DNA of 64,000 bases from Bacillota bacterium (GCA_023397655.1 JAEWTW010000017.1:62001-126000); one strand, 5' to 3'; positions 44,768 to 53,446 are shown, numbered from the stretch's first letter. Numbers and translations: made by a program. The notes: generated from the letters alone by a model not told the origin.

Positions 44768-46537
44768 TTATATCCACCCCTTTGCTTTTTGTGATCTTTC
44801 CATATCCTCCAGCATCCGGACGCACGCGAATACCGCCGCGTCGAACACGTCGATGCGGTGTTCTGGCTCGACCTTCTCGAACTGGATCATATCGTCTGTT
44901 TTTTCAATAGCCCTGATGTTGGCGACGCAATACTCAAATGGATCCGCGCCGAGATAATATAGCTTGCCGTCTTTTGCCTTTTGCTCGATCCGCCTGAAGC
45001 CCTCTGACTTCTTATAAAAATACTGCGGCTGGTCCTGTACGGAGAAGCCGGCCGCCTTCATTCCTATGAAATACTCACGGCAGAATTTTCGGTCATGACC
45101 GATTTGACGGATCTTGAAGCCCGTTTTTTTCATTTTTACAAACCAGTTCACGACTTCGGCCTGGTTCACAGTCGGGTTATTGCTCATATCAAGCCAGCCG
45201 TCATCCTGCCATCCAAACAGAGGTATTCCGTCTTCCTCGGCTTTCAGGTGTGCGGCCACAATCGGGAACCATGCATGCGGGATGATGATGTCCATATCCT
45301 TGTATGTCCCATACAACGCCGACGTAGTCAAGTCGTGCAGTTTGGACAGATCCGCGCCGCCGTACCAGTTGACGCCCAGTTTCAAAACCGCCGCGATCTT
45401 CTCTGCCGTCTTTGCCCGCTCCGGTATCCCCAACGCCTTCGCGCATGCCGCGTCAGAAGCCTGAAATTCCTTCAGGTTGAAATATGCCTTCATGCTTGAC
45501 GTATACACATTCAGGCTTTTTGCAAAAAAGTCTTTGCGCTGCTGGGGATCGTTGAGCGCCTGCATGGCATCGTTCATGATATCGTCCGGTCTGATCGAGA
45601 CGCCGTAGCTTGGATTAGCCATCTCGTGAACCTTCGCATTTGTATAATCTACGTTTCCCTTTTCATCCTCCGGTGCTTTGCAGATAAAAATGAAATAGGT
45701 ATCGTCCTGCACTAGTCCGTCCAGTACCTTCATGCAGTACTTCAGGCGCTGGCCGCAAAAGCTGATGATATTATCACCGCCGGTGGTGATGCCAATAACC
45801 AGTTTATTGGTGTATGCCTTGGTTGCTTCCTTGAGGATGTTGTACTGCTTCGGGCTTTTGTACGCATGGATCTCATCTGCTATGATGATGTTCGCATTGA
45901 ACGAGTCCTGAGCATCAGGATTACCGGCCAGCGCTTCGAGGTGGATGGAGCCTCCGTCCAGATTGTCGTGCGAGATGCTGTGCTCCATGTTGTTGTCCAG
46001 CACGCGCCAGCCATCCGCGAGCGCAGAATTCTTATCCGCATACAATGCAGTCGTCAGGTTGTAATACCAGTTGTCGTAGCTCTCCATCGCTTGTTTCAAT
46101 ACCGCGCCGACAACATACACGGTGGATCCGCTCATCCTCTCCAGTATGCCGAGTGCCCAGGCAAGCGCCGACGCGAACTCGGTTTTGATGTTTTTCCGCG
46201 GGACATAAATAAGCGCCTCTTTAATTCGGCGCTCATTGGTTCCGGGCTTATAGAAAATCAGCAGACCATATATAACAAACTTGTGCCACGGCAGCAGGTG
46301 GAAGGGCTTGCCTCGTAAGGGTGTTCCATCGAGCATCTGCCCCTGTCGGTTTCTGAATGTCTTTTCAATGATCCCGATGACGAAGTCCGCATCCTTTGTT
46401 CTGATATCCCACTTTTCGGACGCTATATCATCTAAAAAGCGCTGGCACCCTTTTATCCTGTAATCCTCAGCAAGGATATCTCCGCTGACGACGCCATGTG
46501 CATACCCCAGCACCTCTTCGGCATATTTGCCTTTCAT
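44768..46537 (-). CDS. Terminase large subunit
   Basis: 589-residue packaging motor. ATPase: Walker A-like VPRKNIKTEFASALAWALG and Walker B NIIIADEIHAYKSP; coupling motif ITTGGDN. A nuclease domain follows (GADLSKLHDLTTSALYGTYK and FDAAVFACVRM near the end), with the acidic residues typical of RNase-H-like terminase nucleases. It overlaps the small subunit by 4 bases. Belongs to the Terminase_1 type used by HK97-like phages. Confidence 0.95.
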   Translation of the reverse strand: MKGKYAEEVLGYAHGVVSGDILAEDYRIKGCQRFLDDIASEKWDIRTKDADFVIGIIEKTFRNRQGQMLDGTPLRGKPFHLLPWHKFVIYGLLIFYKPGTNERRIKEALIYVPRKNIKTEFASALAWALGILERMSGSTVYVVGAVLKQAMESYDNWYYNLTTALYADKNSALADGWRVLDNNMEHSISHDNLDGGSIHLEALAGNPDAQDSFNANIIIADEIHAYKSPKQYNILKEATKAYTNKLVIGITTGGDNIISFCGQRLKYCMKVLDGLVQDDTYFIFICKAPEDEKGNVDYTNAKVHEMANPSYGVSIRPDDIMNDAMQALNDPQQRKDFFAKSLNVYTSSMKAYFNLKEFQASDAACAKALGIPERAKTAEKIAAVLKLGVNWYGGADLSKLHDLTTSALYGTYKDMDIIIPHAWFPIVAAHLKAEEDGIPLFGWQDDGWLDMSNNPTVNQAEVVNWFVKMKKTGFKIRQIGHDRKFCREYFIGMKAAGFSVQDQPQYFYKKSEGFRRIEQKAKDGKLYYLGADPFEYCVANIRAIEKTDDMIQFEKVEPEHRIDVFDAAVFACVRMLEDMERSQKAKGWI

Positions 46538-46887
46538 CCGGTGTTCAGCTCCCGCAACGCCTGCGCCAATGCGTTGCCGGTTTTCTTAGAGAAGGCCTTG
46601 TAATCCGCCTTGAGCAGCCCCTGCGGAGTCAGCCCCAGCTGCGACGCGTATGACAGAATGTCCTTTCTGAGCGATTCGAGCGTGGTAACGATAGGTGCTT
46701 TTTTGGTGCCTTCTTTGGTATCTTCTGAATAGTTAAAACCAGAGCTTTTGAATTCGCTCGTCAACTCCTTGTATTGCTCCCGCAGTTCGCAGTAAATCTC
46801 TATAATTGGCTCAAACTCGGGCTTATAGACGCCTAACGAGGTCATGGCTTTTTTCACCAAATACTTATCCGATGGTTTCTTTGACAT
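46534..46887 (-). CDS. Terminase small subunit (P27-like)
   Basis: 117 residues, helical, with YLVKKAMTSLGVYKPEFEPI near the start and SQLGLTPQGLLKADYKAF near the end, the P27 pattern. Placed before the large subunit with a 4-base overlap. Recognises the packaging site. Confidence 0.88.
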   Translation of the reverse strand: MSKKPSDKYLVKKAMTSLGVYKPEFEPIIEIYCELREQYKELTSEFKSSGFNYSEDTKEGTKKAPIVTTLESLRKDILSYASQLGLTPQGLLKADYKAFSKKTGNALAQALRELNTG

Positions 46888-46992
46888 GCCTTTTGACCCC
46901 CTTCATCTTTTTTTCAGATATAGCCCGGGGAGGGAAGTGTTTCCCCTCTCCGGTTGGCAGTTCCCCAGGATCACGTTTTTGAAGGCGGGGGG

Positions 46993-47238
46993 CTACCTCT
47001 TCCGACATTTCGTCCGCGGTTCAATGATGTTGTGGCATTTTCCGCACAATGCTTGGCCGTTCTCGACGTCATATGCCAACTCAGGGTATTCCTCGACCGA
47101 CTTCAGGTGATGCGCGTGCGTTGCCGTCTCATTCTTACCAAACCGCTTACACCGCTCGCAAAGATACTTCGCCCTGCGCAGCACCCGTTCACGCCAGCGT
47201 TTATGCTTCGCCTCTTGGTAGTGCCTGTTGTCTGGCAT
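46993..47238 (-). CDS. Phage HNH endonuclease
   Basis: 81 residues. HNH signature with zinc cysteines: RRAKYLCERCKRFG, then HAHHLKSVEEYPELAYD and NGQALCGKCHNIIEPR. HNH genes directly before terminase genes are linked in cos-packaging phages, where HNH stimulates terminase cleavage. The 105-base gap to TerS (46888-46992) has no visible gene and is the likely cos neighbourhood, though no site was identified. Confidence 0.92.
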   Translation of the reverse strand: MPDNRHYQEAKHKRWRERVLRRAKYLCERCKRFGKNETATHAHHLKSVEEYPELAYDVENGQALCGKCHNIIEPRTKCRKR

Positions 47239-47239
47239 A

Positions 47240-47407
47240 TCACATTACCCCACGCTTGCATGTTTTGAACGGGCAAAAGGGATGCCGCACATCCGGCCAC
47301 TTCACCCAAACGCAGCCGTAGCACTTATGCTGTTTCTTCTCAGCTTCCAGCCATCTGCGTTCCCGCACCTGCTGCGACTCTATCTGTATCTGTTCGGCAT
47401 CACTCAG
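47240..47407 (-). CDS. Small Cys-rich phage protein
   Basis: An open frame ending one base before the HNH ATG, giving up to 55 residues with a KCYGCVWVKWP block followed by FCPFKTCKRGVM, i.e. four Cys in a zinc-finger-like spacing. No ATG is in frame; CTG 47407 or GTG 47368 are candidate starts and neither has a strong ribosome binding site. The tight coupling to the HNH gene and the Cys pattern support it. Function unknown. Confidence 0.45.
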   Translation of the reverse strand: MSDAEQIQIESQQVRERRWLEAEKKQHKCYGCVWVKWPDVRHPFCPFKTCKRGVM

Positions 47408-47446
47408 CGTGTCTGCTCTTTTTGTTCATGGTGCCGCCCCAAAATA

Positions 47447-47476
47447 AAAGGGAGCCGGCAACGCCGGCTCCCTTTT
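47447..47476. terminator. Terminator between early/middle and packaging genes
   Basis: A perfect stem AAAGGGAGCCGGC / GCCGGCTCCCTTT with a 4-base loop, flanked by A and T runs, so active in both directions. It is 15 bases past the stop at 47491 on the minus strand. Confidence 0.88.
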
Positions 47477-47490
47477 CCTAGTATTTTATT

Positions 47491-48012
47491 TCACTTTATC
47501 TTTTCAAACTTTATAGGCGACCCCAAACTGTCTGCCTCCTGCTCGGCTTTACGTCTTATGGTAGTGCCAAGAATATTTGTATATTCAATTTCGACCGCAA
47601 TTCTCTTGAAGTCTTTATCTTTTTCAAATTTAATTGCATTTTTCGTCATCCAACCAAATCCGCCAATATTCAATCGTGTCCATCTCCATTCGATTGATTG
47701 GACAGGGCTTGGTTCAATGGCTTCTATTCTAATGACTGGTTTTTCTGCGACATTATAGCCTCTTGCTAGGATTATTATTAAAACTTCTTTGTTTCCATTT
47801 TTATGCTCACCCATAAGCATATAGCCCGGATCGTACATCATCTCTCTGTCTTTTTTGGTTTCATCAATTATTCTTTTTGTCTGCCTAACGTTACAAAAAC
47901 TGAAAACCGCAGATGCCGCAGCTGCTACAGCTGCAATAAAAGTTAAGATCAATATCCAGTCTATCTGCACCTCATCACCGCCTTTCATTTCCAATAATAC
48001 GACGAAATACAA
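47491..48012 (-). CDS. Phage membrane protein with one N-terminal helix, unknown function
   Basis: Up to 173 residues: one transmembrane helix near the N-terminus (IDWILILTFIAAVAAAASAV) and a soluble domain of beta strands (EVLIIILARGYNVAEKPVIR, RIAVEIEYTNILGTTIRRK). The true start is uncertain: ATG at codon 9 (MKGGDEVQID) or GTG at codon 15. No family recognised. It is flanked by a terminator, so it may be expressed on its own, perhaps in the lysogen; such single-span proteins can act in superinfection exclusion, but that is speculation. Confidence 0.7.
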   Translation of the reverse strand: MYFVVLLEMKGGDEVQIDWILILTFIAAVAAAASAVFSFCNVRQTKRIIDETKKDREMMYDPGYMLMGEHKNGNKEVLIIILARGYNVAEKPVIRIEAIEPSPVQSIEWRWTRLNIGGFGWMTKNAIKFEKDKDFKRIAVEIEYTNILGTTIRRKAEQEADSLGSPIKFEKIK

Positions 48013-48030
48013 AATGATTCAAATAATATG

Positions 48031-48249
48031 TCACATTCGCTCAACAAACCACCTGTCGCCCTCGCGATAGATTGATATCTGCTCGCCGTCGACACACACC
48101 GAATAAATCGAACACTGTTTACCCGGGCTATGCAGTATGTCCGCTATCGCCGTAATCGGATAGCGCCGCGCTGCACCCACCGTAAAAGCCTTCGGGAACA
48201 CATCCCCGTTCGCCATAAAATTCGCTTCGACCTTCACATACTCACGCAT
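48031..48249 (-). CDS. Small phage protein, unknown
   Basis: 72 residues, MREYVKVEANFMANGDVFPK at the start and EGDRWFVERM at the end, likely a small beta barrel. Similar short proteins are common in Clostridia prophages. It comes 18 bases before the membrane protein. No function can be given. Confidence 0.7.
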   Translation of the reverse strand: MREYVKVEANFMANGDVFPKAFTVGAARRYPITAIADILHSPGKQCSIYSVCVDGEQISIYREGDRWFVERM

Positions 48250-48315
48250 TCAACATACCGCCTAAGAATATTTGTTCTATAGATAGTATATTCGCATGCG
48301 TGTGGAAATCAACCA

Positions 48316-48347
48316 GAAAATAAAAACTGTCCCGTTTCTGGAACAGC
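48316..48347 (-). terminator. Terminator after the sigma-like regulator
   Basis: Minus-strand stem CTGTTCC / GGGACAG (one G-T pair) with a 6-base loop and a following TTTTTATTTT. It ends the early/regulatory transcript before the structural genes. Confidence 0.8.
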
Positions 48348-48427
48348 TTTGCTCTCTCCCAACTCTTTCGACTGTACCTAGTATACCACTTGACAAGGTC
48401 GCACTACTGTCATCTTTTAAAAAATTT

Positions 48428-48886
48428 TCACATTCTCAGGCCGCGGAGTTCCGCGAACAGCCTCCGCCCCGTTGCAAGCCACCTGTATATAGATTTCTCG
48501 CTGGCCGGGATTTGTATTTCAGCCCTGTGAACACGCTCGGATATCTCTCCGCGCTCCAGCTCCTTGCTGGACTCCAGCATGTAGATCATGCGCAGCGCCT
48601 GTACCATGTTGTCGCCACCCGGCATCTGCTCAATCGCACCGATCGTACCCTCGACCGCTTCTAGGTCCTGTATGTCTGCCGCCGCTCTGTCTAATGCATT
48701 CTGTGCGCGTTGCAGTGCCGACTCTGTAGGCTTTGATATTCCGGTGCGGCGCGCGTCCTCTTCCTCTCGCTGGTACCGCTCGATAGCCTCGTCCCAAAGC
48801 AACTGCTTATACCTGTCCACCGGCCCTGCCATCGCATAGAACCTAAAAGCCGCCGTTGCATAATCCCTGATATGTGACTTCACCAC
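48428..48886 (-). CDS. Phage sigma-70-like late regulator
   Basis: 152 residues, helical. The C-terminus RAEIQIPASEKSIYRWLATG followed by RRLFAELRGLRM is the helix-turn-helix typical of phage sigma-like (ArpU/RinA-type) late activators; the N-terminal half (SHIRDYATAAFRFYAM) matches the same group. It is the last gene before the terminator and before the packaging operon, as expected for a late-gene switch. Start GTG 48886. Confidence 0.75.
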   Translation of the reverse strand: MVKSHIRDYATAAFRFYAMAGPVDRYKQLLWDEAIERYQREEEDARRTGISKPTESALQRAQNALDRAAADIQDLEAVEGTIGAIEQMPGGDNMVQALRMIYMLESSKELERGEISERVHRAEIQIPASEKSIYRWLATGRRLFAELRGLRM

Positions 48887-48941
48887 GATGTTCTGACCCC
48901 CTCATCATCAGACTCTGAGTTCTGCTATCCAGCTCATCGAT

Positions 48942-49013
48942 CTACAGCTCCAGCTCGCGGATGCGGTGCTTCATATCGCTGTATTCGTATAGCGTTTTTT
49001 CTGTATTTCTCAT
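48942..49013 (-). CDS. Tiny ORF, possibly remnant with in-frame amber
   Basis: 23 codons (MRNTEKTLYEYSDMKHRIRE...) ending in TAG at 48942-48944, after which the same frame continues open for over 30 codons into the sigma-like gene. The N-terminus resembles small coiled-coil phage regulators that normally run longer. Either a truncated gene or a natural mini-protein; start ATG 49013 has GGTGG upstream. Confidence 0.35.
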   Translation of the reverse strand: MRNTEKTLYEYSDMKHRIRELEL

Positions 49014-49050
49014 ATGACCACCACAAACTCATTCTGGCCTCAGATAAATC

Positions 49051-49500
49051 CTACTGGAGCTCGTTATTGGGTGTATAAACAAAAGCAGAATCCTTTTTCA
49101 ATAGTTCTCTTTCATGTGGCGAAAGTGAAATACAGTACGTAATCTTTCCGCTCTCGTTACGTTCTTCAACACGCTGTCTCAGGAAAATTTCATAACACTG
49201 CCTTTCGCCTTTTAGGTGAATGTGTGAAGGATAAGCATCTCCAAGTACAGCCCGAAGAAAATTAAAACATAGCATTGCAATTGTTTTGATAAAAGTATCC
49301 TCTTCAGTCACCGAAAGCGCTTTGAACTTTTTGATGCACAACTCATCAACCGTGGGTAACAAAATGCTGCGTTTGTATTTGGCATACTGTCTTTCTCCCC
49401 TTCCGATCTGGGAAGCCGCCTTATCCGGAGGCAAGTTACATTGCATCCTCATTCGGATGAGATTACGTGCAAATATCGATTTCTCGGCCTTGTTCAACAT
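49051..49500 (-). CDS. Phage protein with possible N-terminal helix-turn-helix
   Basis: About 149 residues. The N-terminal part (FARNLIRMRMQCNLPPDKAA, SQIGRGERQYAKYKRS) has an XRE-like helix-turn-helix pattern; the rest (LPTVDELCIKKFKALSVTEE) does not match a family I know. Start ATG 49500 has an AGGAGGAAAGAACC site. In the early operon left of the replication gene. Confidence 0.6.
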   Translation of the reverse strand: MLNKAEKSIFARNLIRMRMQCNLPPDKAASQIGRGERQYAKYKRSILLPTVDELCIKKFKALSVTEEDTFIKTIAMLCFNFLRAVLGDAYPSHIHLKGERQCYEIFLRQRVEERNESGKITYCISLSPHERELLKKDSAFVYTPNNELQ

Positions 49501-49522
49501 GGTTCTTTCCTCCTTTTTATTT

Positions 49523-49732
49523 TTAAAATAACTGTTCCCGTTTCTTTTCCTCGACATAAAAGCACTTGGCGCAGAAAAATGCATCGTATCTGGAGCCTTT
49601 GTAAAACACCCCCTTTGTCTTTCCGCAAATATTACATTTTATCGCCCTGTCACAGGTGTTCGGACAAATTCCGCACTCCGTGTATTCTTCGTCTCTGTAC
49701 GGTTTGTCCCGTCTGTCTTTTTTACAATCCAT
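49523..49732 (-). CDS. Small zinc-ribbon phage protein
   Basis: 69 residues with four CxxC-type pairs: CGICPNTC, CNICGKTKG and FFCAKCFYVEEKK. Likely binds one or two zinc ions. Placed 22 bases before the preceding entry's start. Possible transcription or DNA-binding role; unknown. Confidence 0.72.
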   Translation of the reverse strand: MDCKKDRRDKPYRDEEYTECGICPNTCDRAIKCNICGKTKGVFYKGSRYDAFFCAKCFYVEEKKREQLF

Positions 49733-49901
49733 TTCTTTCTTCCTTTCTCTTGCACCGCTTCACCAGATTCATACGCGCGTATGCAGGCGCTCACATTAGG
49801 CGCATTAGGTGAGCGCGTAATTCTCTAATCCCTCTATATAAAATATCTTTATATACTTGGTGCTAGTGGTGTTAGAGGTGCTTTCGCCTTGTTTACTGGG
49901 T

Positions 49902-49987
49902 TTTCTCCGTCACCACTTGTCACCAGTTCATTTTTAAGTGGTGACTACCAAGTGGTGCTAGAAACCGCCAAAGTGGTGACGGAGAAA
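49902..49987. repeat. Iteron-like repeat cluster, possible phage replication origin
   Basis: Perfect 17-bp inverted arms TTTCTCCGTCACCACTT (49902-49918) and AAGTGGTGACGGAGAAA (49971-49987) enclose further AAGTGGTG and GTCACCAG copies (at about 49919, 49935 and 49950). So at least five copies of AAGTGGTGA/C occur in 86 bases. They lie in the 170-base non-coding gap (49833-50002) just beyond the VapE stop, next to the replication gene. Confidence 0.65.
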
Positions 49988-50002
49988 TTGCCAAAGCGGG
50001 TG

Positions 50003-52405
50003 CTAAAAACCGGTAATCTGGTGCTCAAAACACCGTAGTTTTCCGTATGGTGCACCCAAGTATCTGTTACTTCCGGCGGCTTTCCACCCCGGCATTTTTT
50101 CAAGAAGCGCGTTAATCTCCCGCGCCGCCCGCTGAGTCATATCGGCTTTATTGCGACAAAGCATTTCGCACCATATCTCTGCTGCGCTGATCCTCTGCCG
50201 TTCGACGAGTGTTTGATCGATCTTTGCCATATTGTCGTTCCAGAACATTAGCCGCCTACCGAGGTCCCAAACCTGCCAATCAGCAGGCACCTTTTTATTG
50301 ACGAATTCTTCAATCATGCCCTCCCACGGATGCTGCTCCGTGTGCGTATCCTGCTGCTCTTTTGCTGCCTCTTCAACCTCACGGGGCAAATACAAAGGCT
50401 CCCCTATCTGCCACCGCATAACGGCCTCCGCCCAAATCTGATCGCGTTCAGCGTTCAATTGATCGACTACATTTTTCTTCCGGCTCTGAATGTCGATATC
50501 CACCGGCCAGAAGCGGCGCCCGCCGGTTGTATCGCGTAAATAGTTTCGTGAATTCGTAGTTCCGAAAAATACGCATTGCCTGGCTCGTTCGGATACAAAA
50601 CGGCCATATGATTCCCGGTAATAATCTGCCTGTTTTGAAAGAAACGCTTTTACTGCATTGACTTCTGAACGGTCAAACGCTTGCAGTTCGCTGATCTCGT
50701 TGATCCACGTACCTAGCAAAGATTCCATGGCCTCTTTGCCTTCGAACGTTCGCAAGCTATCGCTAAACCAATCGCCACCCAGTATCTTAAAAAAGGTTGA
50801 TTTGTACCGCCCTTGTTCACCACTTAGCACGAGCATATTGTCATACTTGACGCCCGGCGTCATGACACGCGCCACAGCAGCCACGGAGGATTTGCGGGTG
50901 ACAGCCCGCGTATATTCGGTGTCAGCTGCGCCCAGATAGTCTATAAGCATCGTGTCCAGCCGTGGCTGCCCGTCATGTTCCAGCCCGGACAGGTAGTCTC
51001 GTACAGGATGATAAGCTAGTTCCTCGGCGCAGGCCGCGACCGCGTCGGCAACATCGTTTTTTGATACCTTCCCGATCATGGGCTCCAGATACGTGCGCAG
51101 TTGCGTGGTGTCCGTATCTCGCCAAAGTGATCCGCCTTCCGAGATACGATGCCACGGCAGCTGACCACAAACATCGATACGCCCAGTGAACAAATTAAGC
51201 CTCACCTTGCCAGCAAGATTTGGATCATTCATTAGAATGATTTTTATGTTTTTGAGAGACTTCACCCAACTGCCCTGACCGTTCACCTCAAGCAGCTTGA
51301 TCCAGTCCGCGTCCATGTCGATGGCTGCGCCCGCAAAAGCCTCGGCAGCCTTTGCATACCGCTCTTGACCGAGCAGCGTGCTGACGCTGGTGTCCTCCAC
51401 TGCGGCCTGACACATCGCCGTATATGACGGCAGACGGTTCGTAGGTGTGCCCGGTGTCGCGTCGTCGTCCTGGTCGCCGAAGCGGTGCAGCCGTACCATA
51501 TCGAACGGATTGACCAAACGCCCGCCGCAGGGATCCGTGGCGTGGTGGGAGTAGAGGAACTGGGCGTCGTCGTAGATCACCGCGCCGCCTGTTGTGCTGC
51601 CGCCGGTGTAACTGTAGCGCCCCGGGATGTCCGTCGGCTCGTAAATGCCCGGCAGCCATGTGTCCATCGCGGCGTATATGTCGTAGGTCTTGCAGAACGC
51701 GCCCACAACGCCCTGCTTGTCCAGCGGGTTGCCCTGCTTAGCCGCGAGCTTCACATACTGCTGCTCCGTGCCGGGAACCTGCGGCCACTCGGCAACATTG
51801 CACCAGTCCGCGTACATGGCCAACACCGCGTCGACGTCGATGAACGACTTATCAGCCGCGTGATACACGTAGGTGCTGTCAGCGCTGCAGGATGGCCAGT
51901 ACATCAGCCGCGACGCTTCAAACGTGGACGGGTCGCACAGCTCGATGCCGATCAACTTTGCCATCATGCGCGACAACGGCTCGTATTCGTCCGCGGTGCA
52001 GCTGCGGAACATCGGGACCAGCACGCGCAGCCGCGGGGCGGCCTCGTGGTGCTTGCGCGTGGAGTACACGCAGTATCCGCAGCCCAGCCCCTCAAGGCGG
52101 CGCAGCACGTCCTGTGTGCCGCCTGCGGGCACGTTGTCGAGGTCAAGGGTCAGCACATCGCGGCTCACCACGGCGTTGGCCTTACGGCGCTGACCACTCA
52201 GCACACCCGCCACAAAACCGCCCACATCTTTGAGCTCGTCCTGCTTGCCCTTGGGCAGTGCGAGGTACTGCTGCAGCGTCTCTGTGCCTCTGACGGGCGT
52301 TTCCAGCTTGTTGTATAATTCGGATACCCACAATGAAGAGGGCTTCCACTTCACGGCTTTTCTGCTACTGCCTATTGAAACATTAATTTGCCTATCGTAT
52401 GTCAT
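50003..52405 (-). CDS. VapE-type primase-helicase for phage replication
   Basis: 800 residues. N-terminal primase-polymerase-like half with LTLDLDNVP (acidic pair near residues 88-90) and STRKHHEAAPRLRVLVP, the archaeo-eukaryotic primase pattern. C-terminal VapE/SF3-like helicase with Walker A SGEQGRYKSTFFK (about 528-540), GTWINEISELQAF, and FFGTTNSRNYLRDTTGGRRF as sensor region. It overlaps the upstream XRE gene by 4 bases (ATGA). Iteron-like repeats lie just beyond its stop. It probably initiates prophage replication. Confidence 0.92.
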   Translation of the reverse strand: MTYDRQINVSIGSSRKAVKWKPSSLWVSELYNKLETPVRGTETLQQYLALPKGKQDELKDVGGFVAGVLSGQRRKANAVVSRDVLTLDLDNVPAGGTQDVLRRLEGLGCGYCVYSTRKHHEAAPRLRVLVPMFRSCTADEYEPLSRMMAKLIGIELCDPSTFEASRLMYWPSCSADSTYVYHAADKSFIDVDAVLAMYADWCNVAEWPQVPGTEQQYVKLAAKQGNPLDKQGVVGAFCKTYDIYAAMDTWLPGIYEPTDIPGRYSYTGGSTTGGAVIYDDAQFLYSHHATDPCGGRLVNPFDMVRLHRFGDQDDDATPGTPTNRLPSYTAMCQAAVEDTSVSTLLGQERYAKAAEAFAGAAIDMDADWIKLLEVNGQGSWVKSLKNIKIILMNDPNLAGKVRLNLFTGRIDVCGQLPWHRISEGGSLWRDTDTTQLRTYLEPMIGKVSKNDVADAVAACAEELAYHPVRDYLSGLEHDGQPRLDTMLIDYLGAADTEYTRAVTRKSSVAAVARVMTPGVKYDNMLVLSGEQGRYKSTFFKILGGDWFSDSLRTFEGKEAMESLLGTWINEISELQAFDRSEVNAVKAFLSKQADYYRESYGRFVSERARQCVFFGTTNSRNYLRDTTGGRRFWPVDIDIQSRKKNVVDQLNAERDQIWAEAVMRWQIGEPLYLPREVEEAAKEQQDTHTEQHPWEGMIEEFVNKKVPADWQVWDLGRRLMFWNDNMAKIDQTLVERQRISAAEIWCEMLCRNKADMTQRAAREINALLEKMPGWKAAGSNRYLGAPYGKLRCFEHQITGF

Positions 52406-52611
52406 GGATAGGTCTCCTGTTCTGCTCTGCCAATAACGAGTTTTATACCCAATGCTATAAATAATTGATCTGCCTTTTTAAGTGTGGGCTCTACCCCCAG
52501 CTCGTAATTATGTATCGTGGTTATAGGAAGTCCTGATTTTTCGGATAATTCACGAAGGGTCAGACCTTGCTGCTGCCTTGTAAATTTGATCAGCTCATCT
52601 ATCTTGTCCAT
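52402..52611 (-). CDS. XRE-family phage regulator
   Basis: 69-residue helix-turn-helix protein (TLRELSEKSGLPITTIHNYE) covering just the XRE domain. It starts the replication operon and overlaps VapE by 4 bases. A 26-bp palindrome lies about 105 bases upstream. Likely a Cro-like or replication regulator. Confidence 0.88.
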   Translation of the reverse strand: MDKIDELIKFTRQQQGLTLRELSEKSGLPITTIHNYELGVEPTLKKADQLFIALGIKLVIGRAEQETYP

Positions 52612-52715
52612 AGAAATTCTCCGTTAATATGTTTTGGTGATAAACGTTTCTAAAGTTATCCACATACATCTATAGTTATCCACGAGTTTCGCATATATAC
52701 TGCGTACGTCTTGAT

Positions 52716-52741
52716 TCAGTATACCATATATGGTATACTGA
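52716..52741. promoter_or_regulatory. Perfect 26-bp palindrome, likely operator
   Basis: Half-site TCAGTATACCATA is followed directly by its exact inverse. It lies between the divergent XRE gene and the small plus-strand DUF3892-like gene, in the 52612-52798 gap. It is the strongest palindrome seen here and should bind a dimeric regulator. Confidence 0.8.
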
Positions 52742-52798
52742 TTTTGGTAAAGGGGGCTCCTTCAGAGGCTTAGACTGTTGCGTAAAGGAGGTGCTAGT

Positions 52799-53005
52799 AT
52801 GAAAAGGGTTACTGTTACAAGAGAAGATGACAATGGGCGCAATCAAGGGTTTCACGACAATGTCACGAACAGAAACATGAACCGGGAACAGTTTGTCAAA
52901 TCTATCGAACGCGGGAATTATGACGGTTATCACGTTCGAGTGATCAATAACATTCCTACTCCGTGTTCAAACCCCGATAGAAGCACAAATAACAATCTTG
53001 ACTAA
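52799..53005 (+). CDS. DUF3892-like small protein
   Basis: 68 residues, MKRVTVTREDDNGRNQGFHD at the start and CSNPDRSTNNNLD at the end, the pattern of the DUF3892 family (VxxVRxDxxGxI ... NPDxTxxNNLDxL). Strong AAGGAGGTG site 6 bases before ATG. Transcribed rightward, away from the replication operon, so it is probably expressed in the lysogen. Function unknown. Confidence 0.72.
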   Translation: MKRVTVTREDDNGRNQGFHDNVTNRNMNREQFVKSIERGNYDGYHVRVINNIPTPCSNPDRSTNNNLD

Positions 53006-53122
53006 GCAGCGAGGGGCCCTCCTTCACCGTCACTCCTTCCTATAAACTCAGTCATGAACCCGCCCGCTTCAGCAGTGACCCGGGCGCCCACAGTATTGGA
53101 TGCCGTGGCTTGCTATTATATC

Positions 53123-53314
53123 CTAGGCCCCCTTGAGTTGCTGTTCCTCAAGCCACTTTTCAAATGCTGCCCTAGTTACGAGAATACGTCGTCCAATGCG
53201 GAAGGCGGGAAAGCCCTGAGATTGCATCAGATTGTAGGCGCCGACTAGCGAAATGCTTAAGTATTCAGAAATATCGGCGGCAGAATAAGTGGATTTTATC
53301 GTTGCTGATTTCAT
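53123..53314 (-). CDS. MerR/excisionase-like helix-turn-helix protein
   Basis: About 63 residues: STYSAADISEYLSISLVGAY, then GFPAFRIGRRILVTRAAFEK, the DNA-binding excisionase-type winged helix. The ATG at 53314 has GGGAGG upstream. Divergent to the repressor gene across three operators, so it takes the place of Cro or an early activator. It could also be the excisionase. Confidence 0.8.
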   Translation of the reverse strand: MKSATIKSTYSAADISEYLSISLVGAYNLMQSQGFPAFRIGRRILVTRAAFEKWLEEQQLKGA

Positions 53315-53359
53315 TGTAGCCTCCCTATTTACATTTGTGAGTATATACCCGGCCGTTCC

Positions 53360-53446
53360 AATAGTCTTACTATTATTATACACAGGTTTCATTGCGTGTC
53401 AATAGTTTCACTATTATATATTGTGTTTATAAATAGCTATGCTATT
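53360..53446. promoter_or_regulatory. Three 15-bp operators of the lysogeny switch
   Basis: Palindromes AATAGTCTTACTATT (53360-53374), AATAGTTTCACTATT (53401-53415) and AATAGCTATGCTATT (53432-53446), all AATAGY-N3-RCTATT, lie between the divergent helix-turn-helix genes. The centre-to-centre spacing is 41 and 31 bases. The third is just upstream of the repressor ribosome binding site, consistent with autoregulation. Confidence 0.88.
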
